A stretch of 64,000 nucleotides of DNA, taken from positions 682,001-746,000 of the forward strand of contig NZ_WEGL01000003.1 in assembly GCF_009604455.1 (NCBI RefSeq), read 5' to 3'. The notes below the pieces were generated by a model, which had not been told where the DNA came from, did no database searches, and saw only the letters and a list, made by a program, of their open reading frames with translations. The stretch comes from Streptomyces sp. RB17. Lineage in GTDB: Bacteria > Actinomycetota > Actinomycetes > Streptomycetales > Streptomycetaceae. Positions 8,382 through 16,047 of this stretch are shown here, piece after piece. Made by a program: the position numbers and the translations under genes. The stretch's first letter is position 1, and each line of letters starts with the position of its first letter.

Positions 8382-8417
8382 ACTGGGGCACCCCCTGGAC
8401 GTTCGGGGTGCCCCAGT
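8382..8417. terminator. Stem-loop terminator after the aminotransferase gene
   Basis: ACTGGGGCACCCC (8382-8394) pairs perfectly with GGGGTGCCCCAGT (8405-8417) around a 10-base loop, 28 bases after the stop codon. Confidence 0.8.
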
Positions 8418-8490
8418 TCGTTTGTGCGAGCAAGACCACGTACGGGGAAACGGCTACCGATGTGCCGGGTGCGTACGGCAGGATCCTGGG

Positions 8491-9531
8491 ATGGAGCGTG
8501 TACGTGACCTCTCTGAGCTGCCGAAAGCCCATCTGCACCTGCACTTCACCGGTTCGATGCGGCCGGGGACCGTCCTGGAACTGGCCGACAAGTACGGCGT
8601 ACGCCTGCCCGATGCCCTGACGGAGGCACTGACCAGCGGCGAACCGCCGAAGCTGCGCGCCACGGACGAGCGGGGCTGGTTCCGTTTCCAGCGGCTGTAC
8701 GACGCGGCGCGCTCCTGTCTGCGCGCACCGGAGGACATCCGGCGTCTGGTCCGGGAGGCCGCCGAGGAGGATCTGAAGGACGGCTCGCGCTGGCTGGAGA
8801 TCCAGGTGGACCCGACGTCGTACGCGCCCCGGCTGGGCGGGCTGATCCCGGCACTGGAGATCATCCTGGACGCGGTGGAGACCACCTCCCGGGAGACCGG
8901 GCTCGGCATGCGCGTGCTGGTCGCCGCCAACCGCATGAAGCACCCCCTGGACGCCCGTACGCTGGCCCGCCTCGCGGTGCGGTACGCGGACCGGGGCGTG
9001 GTCGGTTTCGGGCTCTCCAACGACGAGCGGCGGGGCATGGCGCGGGACTTCGACCGGGCCTTCCACATCGCGCGCGAGGGCGGGCTGCTGTCGGCCCCGC
9101 ACGGCGGCGAGCTGACCGGCCCGGCGTCGGTGCGCGACTGCCTGGACGACCTGCACGCCTCGCGGATCGGGCACGGGGTGCGCGCGGCGGAGGACCCGCG
9201 GCTGCTGAAGCGGCTCGCCGACCGGGGCGTGACCTGCGAGGTGTGCCCGGCCTCGAACGTGGCGCTCGGCGTGTACGAGAAGCCCGAGGACGTGCCGCTG
9301 CGGACGCTCTTCGACGCCGGCGTGCCCATGGCGCTCGGCGCCGACGACCCGCTGCTGTTCGGCTCCCGGCTGGCCGCCCAGTACGAGATCGCACGGCACG
9401 CGCACGGCTTCTCCGACGCCGAACTCGCCGAGCTGGCACGCCAGTCGGTGCGGGGCTCGGCCGCCCCGGAGGACGTCAGGGCGCGGCTGCTGGCCGGCGT
9501 GGACGAGTGGCTGACCCGCCCGGTCGGCTGA
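8491..9531 (+). CDS. Adenosine deaminase family protein
   Basis: This is a metal-dependent amidohydrolase of the adenosine/AMP deaminase family, expected to convert adenosine to inosine. The 346-residue protein has the N-terminal metal ligands in PKAHLHLHFTGS (His16, His18), the HGGELTG motif, RIGHGVR with the catalytic histidine, and a late GADDPLLFGS where the family has the final aspartates. CEVCPASNVALG is the usual substrate-loop motif. The ATG at 8491 begins the conserved sequence. Its 3' end overlaps the convergent gene at 9476-10234 by 56 bases. Substrate specificity was not tested. Confidence 0.88.
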   Translation: MERVRDLSELPKAHLHLHFTGSMRPGTVLELADKYGVRLPDALTEALTSGEPPKLRATDERGWFRFQRLYDAARSCLRAPEDIRRLVREAAEEDLKDGSRWLEIQVDPTSYAPRLGGLIPALEIILDAVETTSRETGLGMRVLVAANRMKHPLDARTLARLAVRYADRGVVGFGLSNDERRGMARDFDRAFHIAREGGLLSAPHGGELTGPASVRDCLDDLHASRIGHGVRAAEDPRLLKRLADRGVTCEVCPASNVALGVYEKPEDVPLRTLFDAGVPMALGADDPLLFGSRLAAQYEIARHAHGFSDAELAELARQSVRGSAAPEDVRARLLAGVDEWLTRPVG

Positions 9532-10234
9532 GGCCGGCGGCGGGGCCGGCCTGCCGTCCGAAGGGCTCGCCCGGCCGTCTGAAGTGGGCGTAGGGCGGAT
9601 AGGCCTTGAAGCAGATCAGCACGTCGACGGGGTGCCCACCGCCGGGCGGCTGCACCAGCGCCGGGATCTCCCCCGTCATCCGCATGTGCCCCTTGGCGAC
9701 GCCCTGCTGGTACGGCCCGTGGCCCGCCGCGCGCGCGAACCAGGTGGCCGTCTCGGCGAACACGTCCCGGCTGCCGAAGAGGAAGAACGTACGCGCGTGC
9801 GTGGCGTGCCGCAGCTCGTCCCGGAAGCCGGCACGTCCCGCGCGTTCACGCCAGGCGGCGGCGTCCCGCGCGGTGCGCGACTCGTCCGTCCGGACGGTCA
9901 GCGGGCTCCCGTCCCGCAGCTTCCGGCGCAGCTCGGGCCACTGGCCGGCGCGCAGGCCGAGCGAGTGGTGGACCAGAACGAGGTCGACCAGCTCGCCGAC
10001 CCCCTCGTCGGGCGGGACGCCGTCCCGCAGCGGCACATGGACGATCGTGTGCCGGGAGTAGGCGGCGAAGGAGAACAGGCCCGCCAGCCGGTTCAGCCCG
10101 TCGTGATCGCCGAGCAGGTACCCGATGGGTTCCGGGGCACGCAACGAGGTGTGGCGCAGGGAGTGCCAAGGCTGGACGACCCGGTGTTCGCGCGCACCGG
10201 TGCGGGGGCGGAACTCGCGCAGTCTCAACCGCAT
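9476..10234 (-). CDS. Conserved-looking protein of unknown function
   Basis: I do not recognise this 252-residue protein. The ATG at 10234 has a well-placed GGGAG site. The body contains GYLLGDHDGLNRLAGLFSF, TIVHVPLRDGVPPDEGVGEL, a very Arg-rich middle and VDVLICFKAYPPYAHFRRPG. No signal peptide or membrane segment is seen. It lies 44 bases downstream of a TetR gene on the same strand, so it may be co-transcribed with it. Its last 18 codons overlap the adenosine deaminase gene on the other strand. The last 30 residues (Pro/Arg/Gly-rich) look poorly constrained. Confidence 0.65.
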   Translation of the reverse strand: MRLRLREFRPRTGAREHRVVQPWHSLRHTSLRAPEPIGYLLGDHDGLNRLAGLFSFAAYSRHTIVHVPLRDGVPPDEGVGELVDLVLVHHSLGLRAGQWPELRRKLRDGSPLTVRTDESRTARDAAAWRERAGRAGFRDELRHATHARTFFLFGSRDVFAETATWFARAAGHGPYQQGVAKGHMRMTGEIPALVQPPGGGHPVDVLICFKAYPPYAHFRRPGEPFGRQAGPAAGLSRPGGSATRPRRPAAAP

Positions 10235-10278
10235 ACGGCCGTGCTCCCGGAGCCGATGGTCATGCCCCCAGCTGCGGC

Positions 10279-10890
10279 TCAGGCGGAGGCCGGCGCAACG
10301 GAGATTCCGCCCAGCAGCGTCTTCGCGAGCCGCGCGGCGAACGCGTCGACCGGCGGTCGCTCCCCCGTGTCGGTCATGTCGTAGGCGAACGCGCGCTGCG
10401 CGCAGGCGCCCAGCAGCAGGGAGGCGGCCGCGAAGGTGTCGGCGTCGGCGCGGACGCGGCCGACGGCCTGTTCGGCGCGCAGATAGGCGTCCAGGTCCTG
10501 GATGGGCCGGTGCGGGCCGGAGCCGAGGGTGCGCAGGGCGTCGTCGTGGCGCCGCTTGAGCTGGGTCTCGGCGTACAGGGAGGCGGCGATCGGGAAGCTC
10601 TGCTCGTAGAAGAGGGCGGCCTCGCGGGCGATCTCGGTGAGGTTGCCCTCCAGGGTGCCCTGTCCCGGTTCGGCGGCGAGGCTGTTGAGCAAGGGTGTGA
10701 GCCGGGGCAGCCGCTCGGCGAGCACGCGCACGAACAGCTCCTCCTTGCTGTCGAAGTACTTGTAGAGGGCCGCCTCGGAGCAGCCGGCCGCGCGGGCGAT
10801 CTCCTTGGTGGTGGCGCGGGCGAGTCCGACGGTGAGCATGAGCTCGTGGGCGGCGTCGAGGATGCGGACACGCGCCGGCTTCGGCTCCAT
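10279..10890 (-). CDS. TetR family transcriptional regulator
   Basis: The 203-residue protein has an N-terminal helix-turn-helix at residues 8-55 (RILDAAHELMLTVGLARATT, then AGCSEAALYKYFDSKEELFV). The divergent C-terminal domain binds ligand and dimerises. It is divergent from the NAD(P)-binding oxidoreductase gene at 10997. Two matching near-palindromes fill the shared promoter region, so it very likely represses both itself and that gene. Confidence 0.93.
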   Translation of the reverse strand: MEPKPARVRILDAAHELMLTVGLARATTKEIARAAGCSEAALYKYFDSKEELFVRVLAERLPRLTPLLNSLAAEPGQGTLEGNLTEIAREAALFYEQSFPIAASLYAETQLKRRHDDALRTLGSGPHRPIQDLDAYLRAEQAVGRVRADADTFAAASLLLGACAQRAFAYDMTDTGERPPVDAFAARLAKTLLGGISVAPASA

Positions 10891-10913
10891 GGGCGTCCAA
10901 TCGGGCTTGACGG

Positions 10914-10933
10914 GTGGGTGAGTACTTACCCAC
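10914..10933. promoter_or_regulatory. Operator 1 for the TetR regulator
   Basis: The 20-bp near-perfect palindrome GTGGGTGAGTACTTACCCAC has one mismatched pair. It lies 24 bases from the TetR start codon and matches the second site at 10951-10970 in 18 of 20 positions. Confidence 0.8.
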
Positions 10934-10950
10934 TCTAGAGGTCAACAGGG

Positions 10951-10970
10951 GTGAGTGAATACTTACCCAC
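10951..10970. promoter_or_regulatory. Operator 2 for the TetR regulator
   Basis: GTGAGTGAATACTTACCCAC is a second copy of the operator. The two centres are 37 bases apart and this copy ends 26 bases before the oxidoreductase start. A pair of sites in a divergent promoter is usual for TetR autorepressors. Confidence 0.78.
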
Positions 10971-10996
10971 CCATCATCCCGAGCACGGGAGCACAC

Positions 10997-11629
10997 ATGA
11001 ACCTCACCGTTTTCGGCGCCACCGGCGGCATCGGCCGCGAGATCGTGCGCCAGGCGCTCGGCGCCGGCCACCGGGTGACGGCCGTGGTCCGCGATCCGGC
11101 CCGGCTCGACGTCACGGGGGACGCGCTGGAGGTGTTCCGCGCCGACCTCGCCGATCCCGAGGAGCTGCGCGCCGCCGTCAGTGGCCGGGACGCGGTCCTG
11201 TCCGGCCTGGGCGCGCGCAGCCGCAAGGACGCCGGGGTCGCCACCCGGCTGACCCGTACGGTCCTGCGCGCCATGGAGGCGGAGGGCGTACGACGGCTGC
11301 TCGTGGTCAGTGCCGGACCCGTCGGCCCCGCTCCCGAGGGCGACGGCGCGCTGGACCGTGCGATGCGCGGCCTGGTGTCGGCCGTCCTGAAGGACGTCTA
11401 CACCGACCTGCGCGGGATGGAGGCCGAACTGGCCCGCAGCGGCACGGACTGGACGTCCGTACGGCCGCCCCGCCTGCAGAACAAGCCGCTCACCGGCCAC
11501 TACCGCACCGTCGTGGGCGGCTTCCCGCGCCAGGGCCGCTTCATCGCGCGCGCCGACGTCGCGCACGCGATGCTGGCGATGATCGACGACGGGGGGACGG
11601 TGAAGCAGGGGGTGGGGGTGGCCTACTAG
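10997..11629 (+). CDS. NAD(P)-binding oxidoreductase (atypical SDR / NmrA-like)
   Basis: The 210-residue Rossmann-fold protein has the dinucleotide motif FGATGGIGREIV at residues 5-16, VTAVVRDPARL after strand 2, and LLVVSAGPVG and TDWTSVRPPRL in the later core. It lacks the YxxxK pair of classical dehydrogenases, so it may act as a flavin/quinone-type reductase or a redox sensor. The ATG at 10997 has GGGAG 8 bases upstream. It is divergent from and presumably controlled by the TetR gene at 10279. It ends 10 bases before murB. Confidence 0.85.
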   Translation: MNLTVFGATGGIGREIVRQALGAGHRVTAVVRDPARLDVTGDALEVFRADLADPEELRAAVSGRDAVLSGLGARSRKDAGVATRLTRTVLRAMEAEGVRRLLVVSAGPVGPAPEGDGALDRAMRGLVSAVLKDVYTDLRGMEAELARSGTDWTSVRPPRLQNKPLTGHYRTVVGGFPRQGRFIARADVAHAMLAMIDDGGTVKQGVGVAY

Positions 11630-11639
11630 ACCCGCCTGT

Positions 11640-12695
11640 CTACAGGCTGACGCCGACCGTCACCGGCTCGTTGACGAGCGTGATCCCGAAGGCCTCGCGG
11701 ACGCCGGCGACCACCTCGCGGGCCAGGGCCAGCAGGTCCTCCGTGGTGGCGGCGCCCCGGTTGGTGAGGGCGAGGGTGTGCTTGGTCGAGATGCGGGCCG
11801 GTCCGGTGCCGTAGCCCTTGGTGAAGCCCGCCCTGTCGATCAGCCAGGCCGCGGAGGTCTTCGTACGGCCCTCCCCCGCCGGGTAGGCGGGCGGCTCGAC
11901 GCCGTCGCCCAGCCGCTCGCGCACGCGCGCGTGGAACGCGGCGAACTGCTCGTCGGTGAGGATCGGGTTGGTGAAGAAGGATCCGGCGGACCAGGTGTCG
12001 TGGTCCTCGGCGTCGAGCACCATGCCTTTCCCGGCGCGCAGCTTCAGCACGGTCTCGCGGGCGGCGGGCAGCGGCACCCGGTCCCCCGGCTCGACGCCGA
12101 GCGCGCGGGCCGCCTCGGCGTACTTCACGGGCGCGGAGAGCCCGCCCGCGTCCTCCAGCTCGAAGCGGACGCGCAGCACGACATAGCGCTCGGGGTCCGC
12201 CTTGAAGCGGCTGTGGCGGTACGAGAAGGCGCACTCCTCGTTCGTCAGCGTGACGGTCTCGCCGGCGCGCCGGTCGTAGGCGATGACCTCGGTGATGGTG
12301 GAGGAGACCTCCTGACCGTAGGCACCCACGTTCTGAATCGGCGTGGCGCCAGCGGATCCGGGGATGCCGGCCAGGCACTCGATGCCGGCGAGCCCCGCCT
12401 CGACCGTGCGGGCGACGGCGTCCGTCCACACTTCTCCGGCCGCGAGCTCCAGCGTCGTACCACGCAGCTCGACACCGCGCGTGGCGATGCGCAGGGCGGT
12501 GCCGTCGAAGCCCTTGTCGCCGATCACCAGGTTCGATCCGCCGCCGATGACCAGCAGCGGCGTCCCGCTGTCGTCGGCCTCCCGGACGGCGGCGATCACC
12601 TCGGCGTCGGTCACCGCAGTGACCAGCCGCGTCGCGGGACCGCCCAGCCGGAAGCTGGTCAGCGGGGCAAGGGGGGCGTCGTGGAGTACCTGCAC
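11640..12695 (-). CDS. murB: UDP-N-acetylenolpyruvoylglucosamine reductase
   Basis: MurB reduces the enolpyruvyl group to form UDP-N-acetylmuramic acid in peptidoglycan synthesis, using FAD and NADPH. The 351-residue protein has the FAD-binding LLVIGGGSNLVIGDKGF, the AGIPGSAGATPIQNVGAYG motif, the YRHSRFK motif and KTSAAWLIDRAGFTKGYG near the C-terminus. The GTG at 12695 gives the family length. There is no Shine-Dalgarno at the usual distance, but a TAGTCT hexamer ends 7 bases before the start codon, suggesting a leaderless message. Confidence 0.95.
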   Translation of the reverse strand: MQVLHDAPLAPLTSFRLGGPATRLVTAVTDAEVIAAVREADDSGTPLLVIGGGSNLVIGDKGFDGTALRIATRGVELRGTTLELAAGEVWTDAVARTVEAGLAGIECLAGIPGSAGATPIQNVGAYGQEVSSTITEVIAYDRRAGETVTLTNEECAFSYRHSRFKADPERYVVLRVRFELEDAGGLSAPVKYAEAARALGVEPGDRVPLPAARETVLKLRAGKGMVLDAEDHDTWSAGSFFTNPILTDEQFAAFHARVRERLGDGVEPPAYPAGEGRTKTSAAWLIDRAGFTKGYGTGPARISTKHTLALTNRGAATTEDLLALAREVVAGVREAFGITLVNEPVTVGVSL

Positions 12696-12702
12696 GGGCC
12701 CA

Positions 12703-12708
12703 AGACTA
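12703..12708 (-). promoter_or_regulatory. Candidate -10 element of a leaderless murB promoter
   Basis: TAGTCT on the minus strand ends 7 bases before the GTG start codon, which would place the transcription start on or next to the start codon. The -35 region is weak (TGCCGG at 18 bases). Confidence 0.4.
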
Positions 12709-12840
12709 CGAGACACCTCCACCGGCCCGGCATCCAGACGGGCGGCGCCCAGCAGCCCCGGCCCACCCCACCCGCGCGAGCCGACACGCGCGTACGCGTG
12801 CGTGCGCTCCTGATGTCCGTCGGCCCCTGGCATACGCGTA

Positions 12841-12880
12841 CACGCGCGCGTGGTCTCCTCTCGAAGGCCACGCGCGCGTG
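12841..12880 (-). terminator. CGCG-rich stem-loop after the DUF3291 gene
   Basis: CACGCGCGCGTGG (12841-12853) pairs perfectly with CCACGCGCGCGTG (12868-12880) around a 14-base loop. It lies 30 bases beyond the stop of the DUF3291 gene and before murB. Each arm is itself alternating purine/pyrimidine. The rest of 12784-12910 is also rich in CG/CA/TG alternation. Confidence 0.65.
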
Positions 12881-12909
12881 CACGACGTACCGGGACCGCC
12901 GACCACGGT

Positions 12910-13290
12910 CTACGTGAGCCGCCGCTCCGCCTCCTCCCAGCTCAGCGGCAGTTGGTCGGCGGAGGTCTGCCAGGTGGCGAAGGCGACGTCGCGCATCTGC
13001 GAGGCCAGTCCGCGGGAGGCGGGCCGGTGAGCGCCGGAGCGGGCGAAGGCCTTCAGAGCGTCGGCGGACTCCCAGCCGGACAGCGTCCAGAAGGTCCGCC
13101 GCAGGGGCTGTGCCTTGAGGGTGGCACCGTAGGCGCCGGGCGCCTTGCCGACCTGCCGCCACACCGCCGGGGTGCGGGCGAGAAAGCGCAGGGCGCCCCA
13201 CAGGGAGCGGGTCTCGAAGCGCGAGGCGAAGACGTGCACCTCGGTGCCCTGCGGCGGGGTGTTCGGCACGATCCAGGGAAGAGCGGGCAT
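12910..13290 (-). CDS. DUF3291-like small protein
   Basis: The 126-residue protein starts MPALPWIVPNTPPQG and contains VHVFASRFETRSLWGALRFL and RTFWTLSGWESADALKAFAR, the pattern of DUF3291 proteins, which share the ferredoxin-like fold of antibiotic monooxygenases. The catalytic function is unknown. It starts 44 bases after the MFS pump gene and is probably co-transcribed with it, so a role in modifying or sensing the exported compound is possible (inference). Confidence 0.75.
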   Translation of the reverse strand: MPALPWIVPNTPPQGTEVHVFASRFETRSLWGALRFLARTPAVWRQVGKAPGAYGATLKAQPLRRTFWTLSGWESADALKAFARSGAHRPASRGLASQMRDVAFATWQTSADQLPLSWEEAERRLT

Positions 13291-13334
13291 CGCGAACTCC
13301 TTGGGGCGAGGGTGGTGAGGTTCCGGGCCGGGTC

Positions 13335-14846
13335 TCAGCGGGCGGTGCTCTCCAGGGCGGCGGTCGCCGCGGCGGGAGCCTCGGTGGCAGCGGCCTCCAG
13401 GCCGGTCGCGGGCGTCGGCCCGTCCCCCGCCGCGAGGCGGGCGGCGCTGCGCCGGCCCGGGATCAGCAGCGCCGCGACCGCGGCGAGGGCGACCACCGCC
13501 GAGCCGGTGACCAGGGCGGGCCGCAGACCGTCCACGAAGCTCTGCGCACTCTCGTAGCCGCCCTGTGCGGAGAAGATCGACGACATCACCGCGATGCCGA
13601 GCGCGCCGCCCACCTCGCGCAGCGCATTGTTGGCCCCGGAGGCGATGCCCTGCTCCTGCGGGCGGACGCTGGACATCACCAGATTGGCCGCCGGCGCGAA
13701 GTACAGGGCCATGCCGACCCCGCTGACGACCAGGGCGGGCAGCTGGGCGGCGTAGGAGGCGTCCGTGGTGGCCACGGCGGCCATGTAGCCGAGACCGACG
13801 GCCTGCAGGAACAGGCCCGCGGCGACGACCGGGCGGCCGCCGATGCGGTCGGAGAGGATCCCGGCGATAGGCGCGACGAGCATCGGCATGCCGGTCCAGG
13901 GCAGCATCCTTAGGCCGGCCTCGGTGGGCGAGTAGCCGAGCACGCCCTGCATGTACTGGCTGAGCAGGAAGATCGAGCCGAACATGCCGACGAACATCAG
14001 CAGGCTGGCCGCGTTGATGCCGGAGAAGGCGCGGGACCGGAACAGCCGCATCGGCAGCATGGGGTTGGCCGCGCGGGAGCTGTACAGGACGAACCCGGTC
14101 AGCAGCGCGCCGCCCGCGAACAGCGCGGTCAGGACCACGGTGTCGGTCCAGCCGTCGGCGGGGCCGCGGACCAGGCCGTAGACGATCCCGAAGAGGCCGC
14201 CGCTGGCGAGCAGGGTGCCGGGGACGTCGAGCCGGGCCCCGGTGCCGTGGGACTCGGCGAGGCGCAGCCGGGCGAGCGGCAGCGTGATCAGGCCGAGCGG
14301 CACGTTCAGCCAGAAGATCCAGTGCCAGGAGACGTGCTCGGTGAGGCTGCCGCCGATGAGCGGTCCGGAGGCGACGGCGAGCCCGTTGACGGCACCCCAG
14401 ATGCCGTACATCATCCCGCGCTTGGCGGCGGGCACGGCCGCGGTCAGCAGGGTCAGCGTGAGCGGCATCATCACGGCCGCGCCGACGCCCTGGACCGCGC
14501 GGGCGGCGATCAGGGAGCCGATGCCGGGGGCCATGGCCGCGGCGGCCGAGGCGCCGGTGAAGACGGCGAGTCCGGCGATGAAGAGCCGGCGGCGCCCGAA
14601 GCGGTCGCCGAGCGCCGCGCCGAACATCAGCAGGACGGCGAAGGTGAGCGTGTAGGCGCTCACGGTCCACTCGAGGTCGTCCAGGGCGCCGCCGAGGTCC
14701 TTGCGGATGGAGGGCAGGGCGGTGGTGACGACGAGGTTGTCGAGGGCCGCCATGAAGCCAGCGACGCTGGTGATGACGAGGGCCCAGGCGGCGCTCGCGC
14801 GGCCGGGGCTCGGTGCGGTCTCGCCCGGTGCGGTCTGCTGTGACAT
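13335..14846 (-). CDS. MFS drug exporter (DHA2/EmrB-QacA type, 14 membrane segments)
   Basis: This 503-residue proton-driven exporter starts with a short Pro-rich cytoplasmic tail and then AALDNLVVTTALPSIRKDLG, the DHA2 first-helix motif. Helix 2-3 has the MFS loop GAALGDRFGRRRLF, and helix 5 carries a motif C-like stretch near VNGLAVASGPLIGG. About 14 hydrophobic segments follow. The C-terminus is Ala/Thr-rich. Its promoter contains a perfect inverted repeat at 14868-14889, matching one in front of the neighbouring TetR gene, so it is a likely target of that repressor. Confidence 0.93.
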   Translation of the reverse strand: MSQQTAPGETAPSPGRASAAWALVITSVAGFMAALDNLVVTTALPSIRKDLGGALDDLEWTVSAYTLTFAVLLMFGAALGDRFGRRRLFIAGLAVFTGASAAAAMAPGIGSLIAARAVQGVGAAVMMPLTLTLLTAAVPAAKRGMMYGIWGAVNGLAVASGPLIGGSLTEHVSWHWIFWLNVPLGLITLPLARLRLAESHGTGARLDVPGTLLASGGLFGIVYGLVRGPADGWTDTVVLTALFAGGALLTGFVLYSSRAANPMLPMRLFRSRAFSGINAASLLMFVGMFGSIFLLSQYMQGVLGYSPTEAGLRMLPWTGMPMLVAPIAGILSDRIGGRPVVAAGLFLQAVGLGYMAAVATTDASYAAQLPALVVSGVGMALYFAPAANLVMSSVRPQEQGIASGANNALREVGGALGIAVMSSIFSAQGGYESAQSFVDGLRPALVTGSAVVALAAVAALLIPGRRSAARLAAGDGPTPATGLEAAATEAPAAATAALESTAR

Positions 14847-14867
14847 CTCTCCCCCAGAGAGCGATCT

Positions 14868-14889
14868 AGTTAGTTATTGATAACTAACT
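14868..14889. promoter_or_regulatory. Operator in front of the MFS exporter gene
   Basis: AGTTAGTTAT and ATAACTAACT form a perfect 10-bp inverted repeat around TG. The GTTAGT...ACTAAC core with an 8-base gap is the same as in the site at 15506-15529. Confidence 0.82.
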
Positions 14890-14928
14890 TTTGCGGTCAT
14901 GAAAGAGGCGGGCCGCCGCCTCGTCGCG

Positions 14929-15489
14929 CTACTCCTCCGGCCGCCCGGATGGCCGGGCCTGCGTGTCGATCCCCTGCCAGACCCGGTGTTCCGGCGGAAA
15001 CCCCATGGCGGTCAGGGTATTGATGAGCATCCCGTACGCCAGGAAGGTCGTGGTTTCGCCGTCGTCCGCCCCCAGCGGCAGGTGAACGGTGTCCCAGAGC
15101 TTCATCCAGGCGGTCCGTACGGCCTCACCGAACTCGTGGTCGCCCTCCGCCTCGGCGGCCGCGACCGTGATGTACGTCTGCATCTGCATCTGGAGCTTCT
15201 CGGGCTGCTCCGTGATCAGCCGCACATAGGCGTTCGCCATGGCCTGCAGGGCCTCCTCGCCGCGCAGCCCCTCGGCGGCTTCCTCGAAGACCCGGCAGGT
15301 GTCCTCCACGCACCGGAGGGACGCAGCGGCGAAGATCGCTTTCTTGCCCGCGAAGAGCCGGAAGAGGTACGGCTGCGACACGCCGACGCGGCTGGCGATC
15401 GCCTCCGTGGACGTGCCGTAGTAGCCCTTCTGCGCGAACTCGGCGATCGCCGCGCGAATGACGCTCTCGCGTCGCTCCTCTGCACTCAT
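14929..15489 (-). CDS. TetR family transcriptional regulator of the MFS exporter
   Basis: The 186-residue protein has a DNA-binding domain at residues 5-50 (RESVIRAAIAEFAQKGYYGT, then IASRVGVSQPYLFRLFAGKK) and a ligand-binding C-terminal domain. The ATG at 15489 was preferred; a TTG at 15519 would add 10 residues but lies inside the operator. It precedes the exporter on the same strand, and both genes carry the same operator core, which points to autorepression and local drug-responsive control. Confidence 0.92.
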   Translation of the reverse strand: MSAEERRESVIRAAIAEFAQKGYYGTSTEAIASRVGVSQPYLFRLFAGKKAIFAAASLRCVEDTCRVFEEAAEGLRGEEALQAMANAYVRLITEQPEKLQMQMQTYITVAAAEAEGDHEFGEAVRTAWMKLWDTVHLPLGADDGETTTFLAYGMLINTLTAMGFPPEHRVWQGIDTQARPSGRPEE

Positions 15490-15505
15490 CCTGACCACGA
15501 GGAGT

Positions 15506-15529
15506 AAGTTAGTGCTCAATCACTAACTT
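15506..15529. promoter_or_regulatory. Operator in front of the TetR gene
   Basis: AAGTTAGTG (15506-15514) and CACTAACTT (15521-15529) form a perfect 9-bp inverted repeat with a 6-base spacer, 17 bases upstream of the start codon. Confidence 0.82.
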
Positions 15530-15554
15530 TGCAAGGCCCCTCGCCCGGACGCAT

Positions 15555-15589
15555 GTAAGGGGCGCCCCACCAGGGAGGACGCCCCTTAC
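15555..15589 (-). terminator. Stem-loop after the HadAB-like pair
   Basis: GTAAGGGGCG (15555-15564) pairs with CGCCCCTTAC (15580-15589), 23 bases beyond the stop of the hydratase gene at 15612. Confidence 0.7.
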
Positions 15590-15611
15590 CTCACCGCTAC
15601 CGCTTCAGCCG

Positions 15612-16040
15612 TCAGGCCAGCCGTACGACCGCCCGGGACATGCCCAGCACCTTCTGGCCGCCGCTGGTCACCGTCAGGTCCACGCGGACGGTGTTGTCGT
15701 CCAGCTTGGCCGCGACCTTGCCGCTGACCTCGATCAGCGCACCCTTGTCGTCGTTCGGCACGACGACCGGCTTGGTGAAGCGGACGCCGTACTCCACGAC
15801 CGCGCCCGGGTCCCCGGTCCAGTCGGTGACCACGCGGACCGCCTCGGCCATGGTGAACATGCCGTGCGCGATGACGTCCGGCAGGCCGACCTCCTTGGCG
15901 AACTTCTCGTTCCAGTGGATCGGGTTGAAGTCCCCGGAGGCACCCGCGTAGCGCACGAGCGTGGCACGGGTCACCGGGAAGGTCCGCGCCGGCAGTTCGG
16001 TGCCGACCTCGACGTCGTCGTACGCGATCTTCGCCGTCAT
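15612..16040 (-). CDS. MaoC-like (R)-specific hydratase/dehydratase, HadB-like catalytic subunit
   Basis: The 142-residue hot-dog fold protein has the hydratase motif YAGASGDFNPIHWNEKFA, with the catalytic Asp and His of the family, then AHGMFTMAEAVRVVTDW and VEYGVRFTKPVVVPND. It closely resembles the catalytic HadB subunit of mycobacterial fatty acid synthase II. Streptomyces makes no mycolic acids, so the physiological substrate (a 3-hydroxyacyl-ACP or -CoA) is unknown. It lies 7 bases after the HadA-like partner. Confidence 0.88.
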   Translation of the reverse strand: MTAKIAYDDVEVGTELPARTFPVTRATLVRYAGASGDFNPIHWNEKFAKEVGLPDVIAHGMFTMAEAVRVVTDWTGDPGAVVEYGVRFTKPVVVPNDDKGALIEVSGKVAAKLDDNTVRVDLTVTSGGQKVLGMSRAVVRLA

Positions 16041-16047
16041 CAGGTCC

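Noticed and set aside
9476..11566. 696-codon minus-strand frame running through the TetR and oxidoreductase region
   Set aside because: Only the part up to 10234 has a ribosome site and protein-like sequence. The rest is a shadow of the TetR gene and of the gene on the other strand.
12910..14670. 586-codon frame spanning the MFS gene and the DUF3291 gene
   Set aside because: The upstream 460 codons are a shadow frame of the MFS gene; only the last 126 form a recognisable protein.
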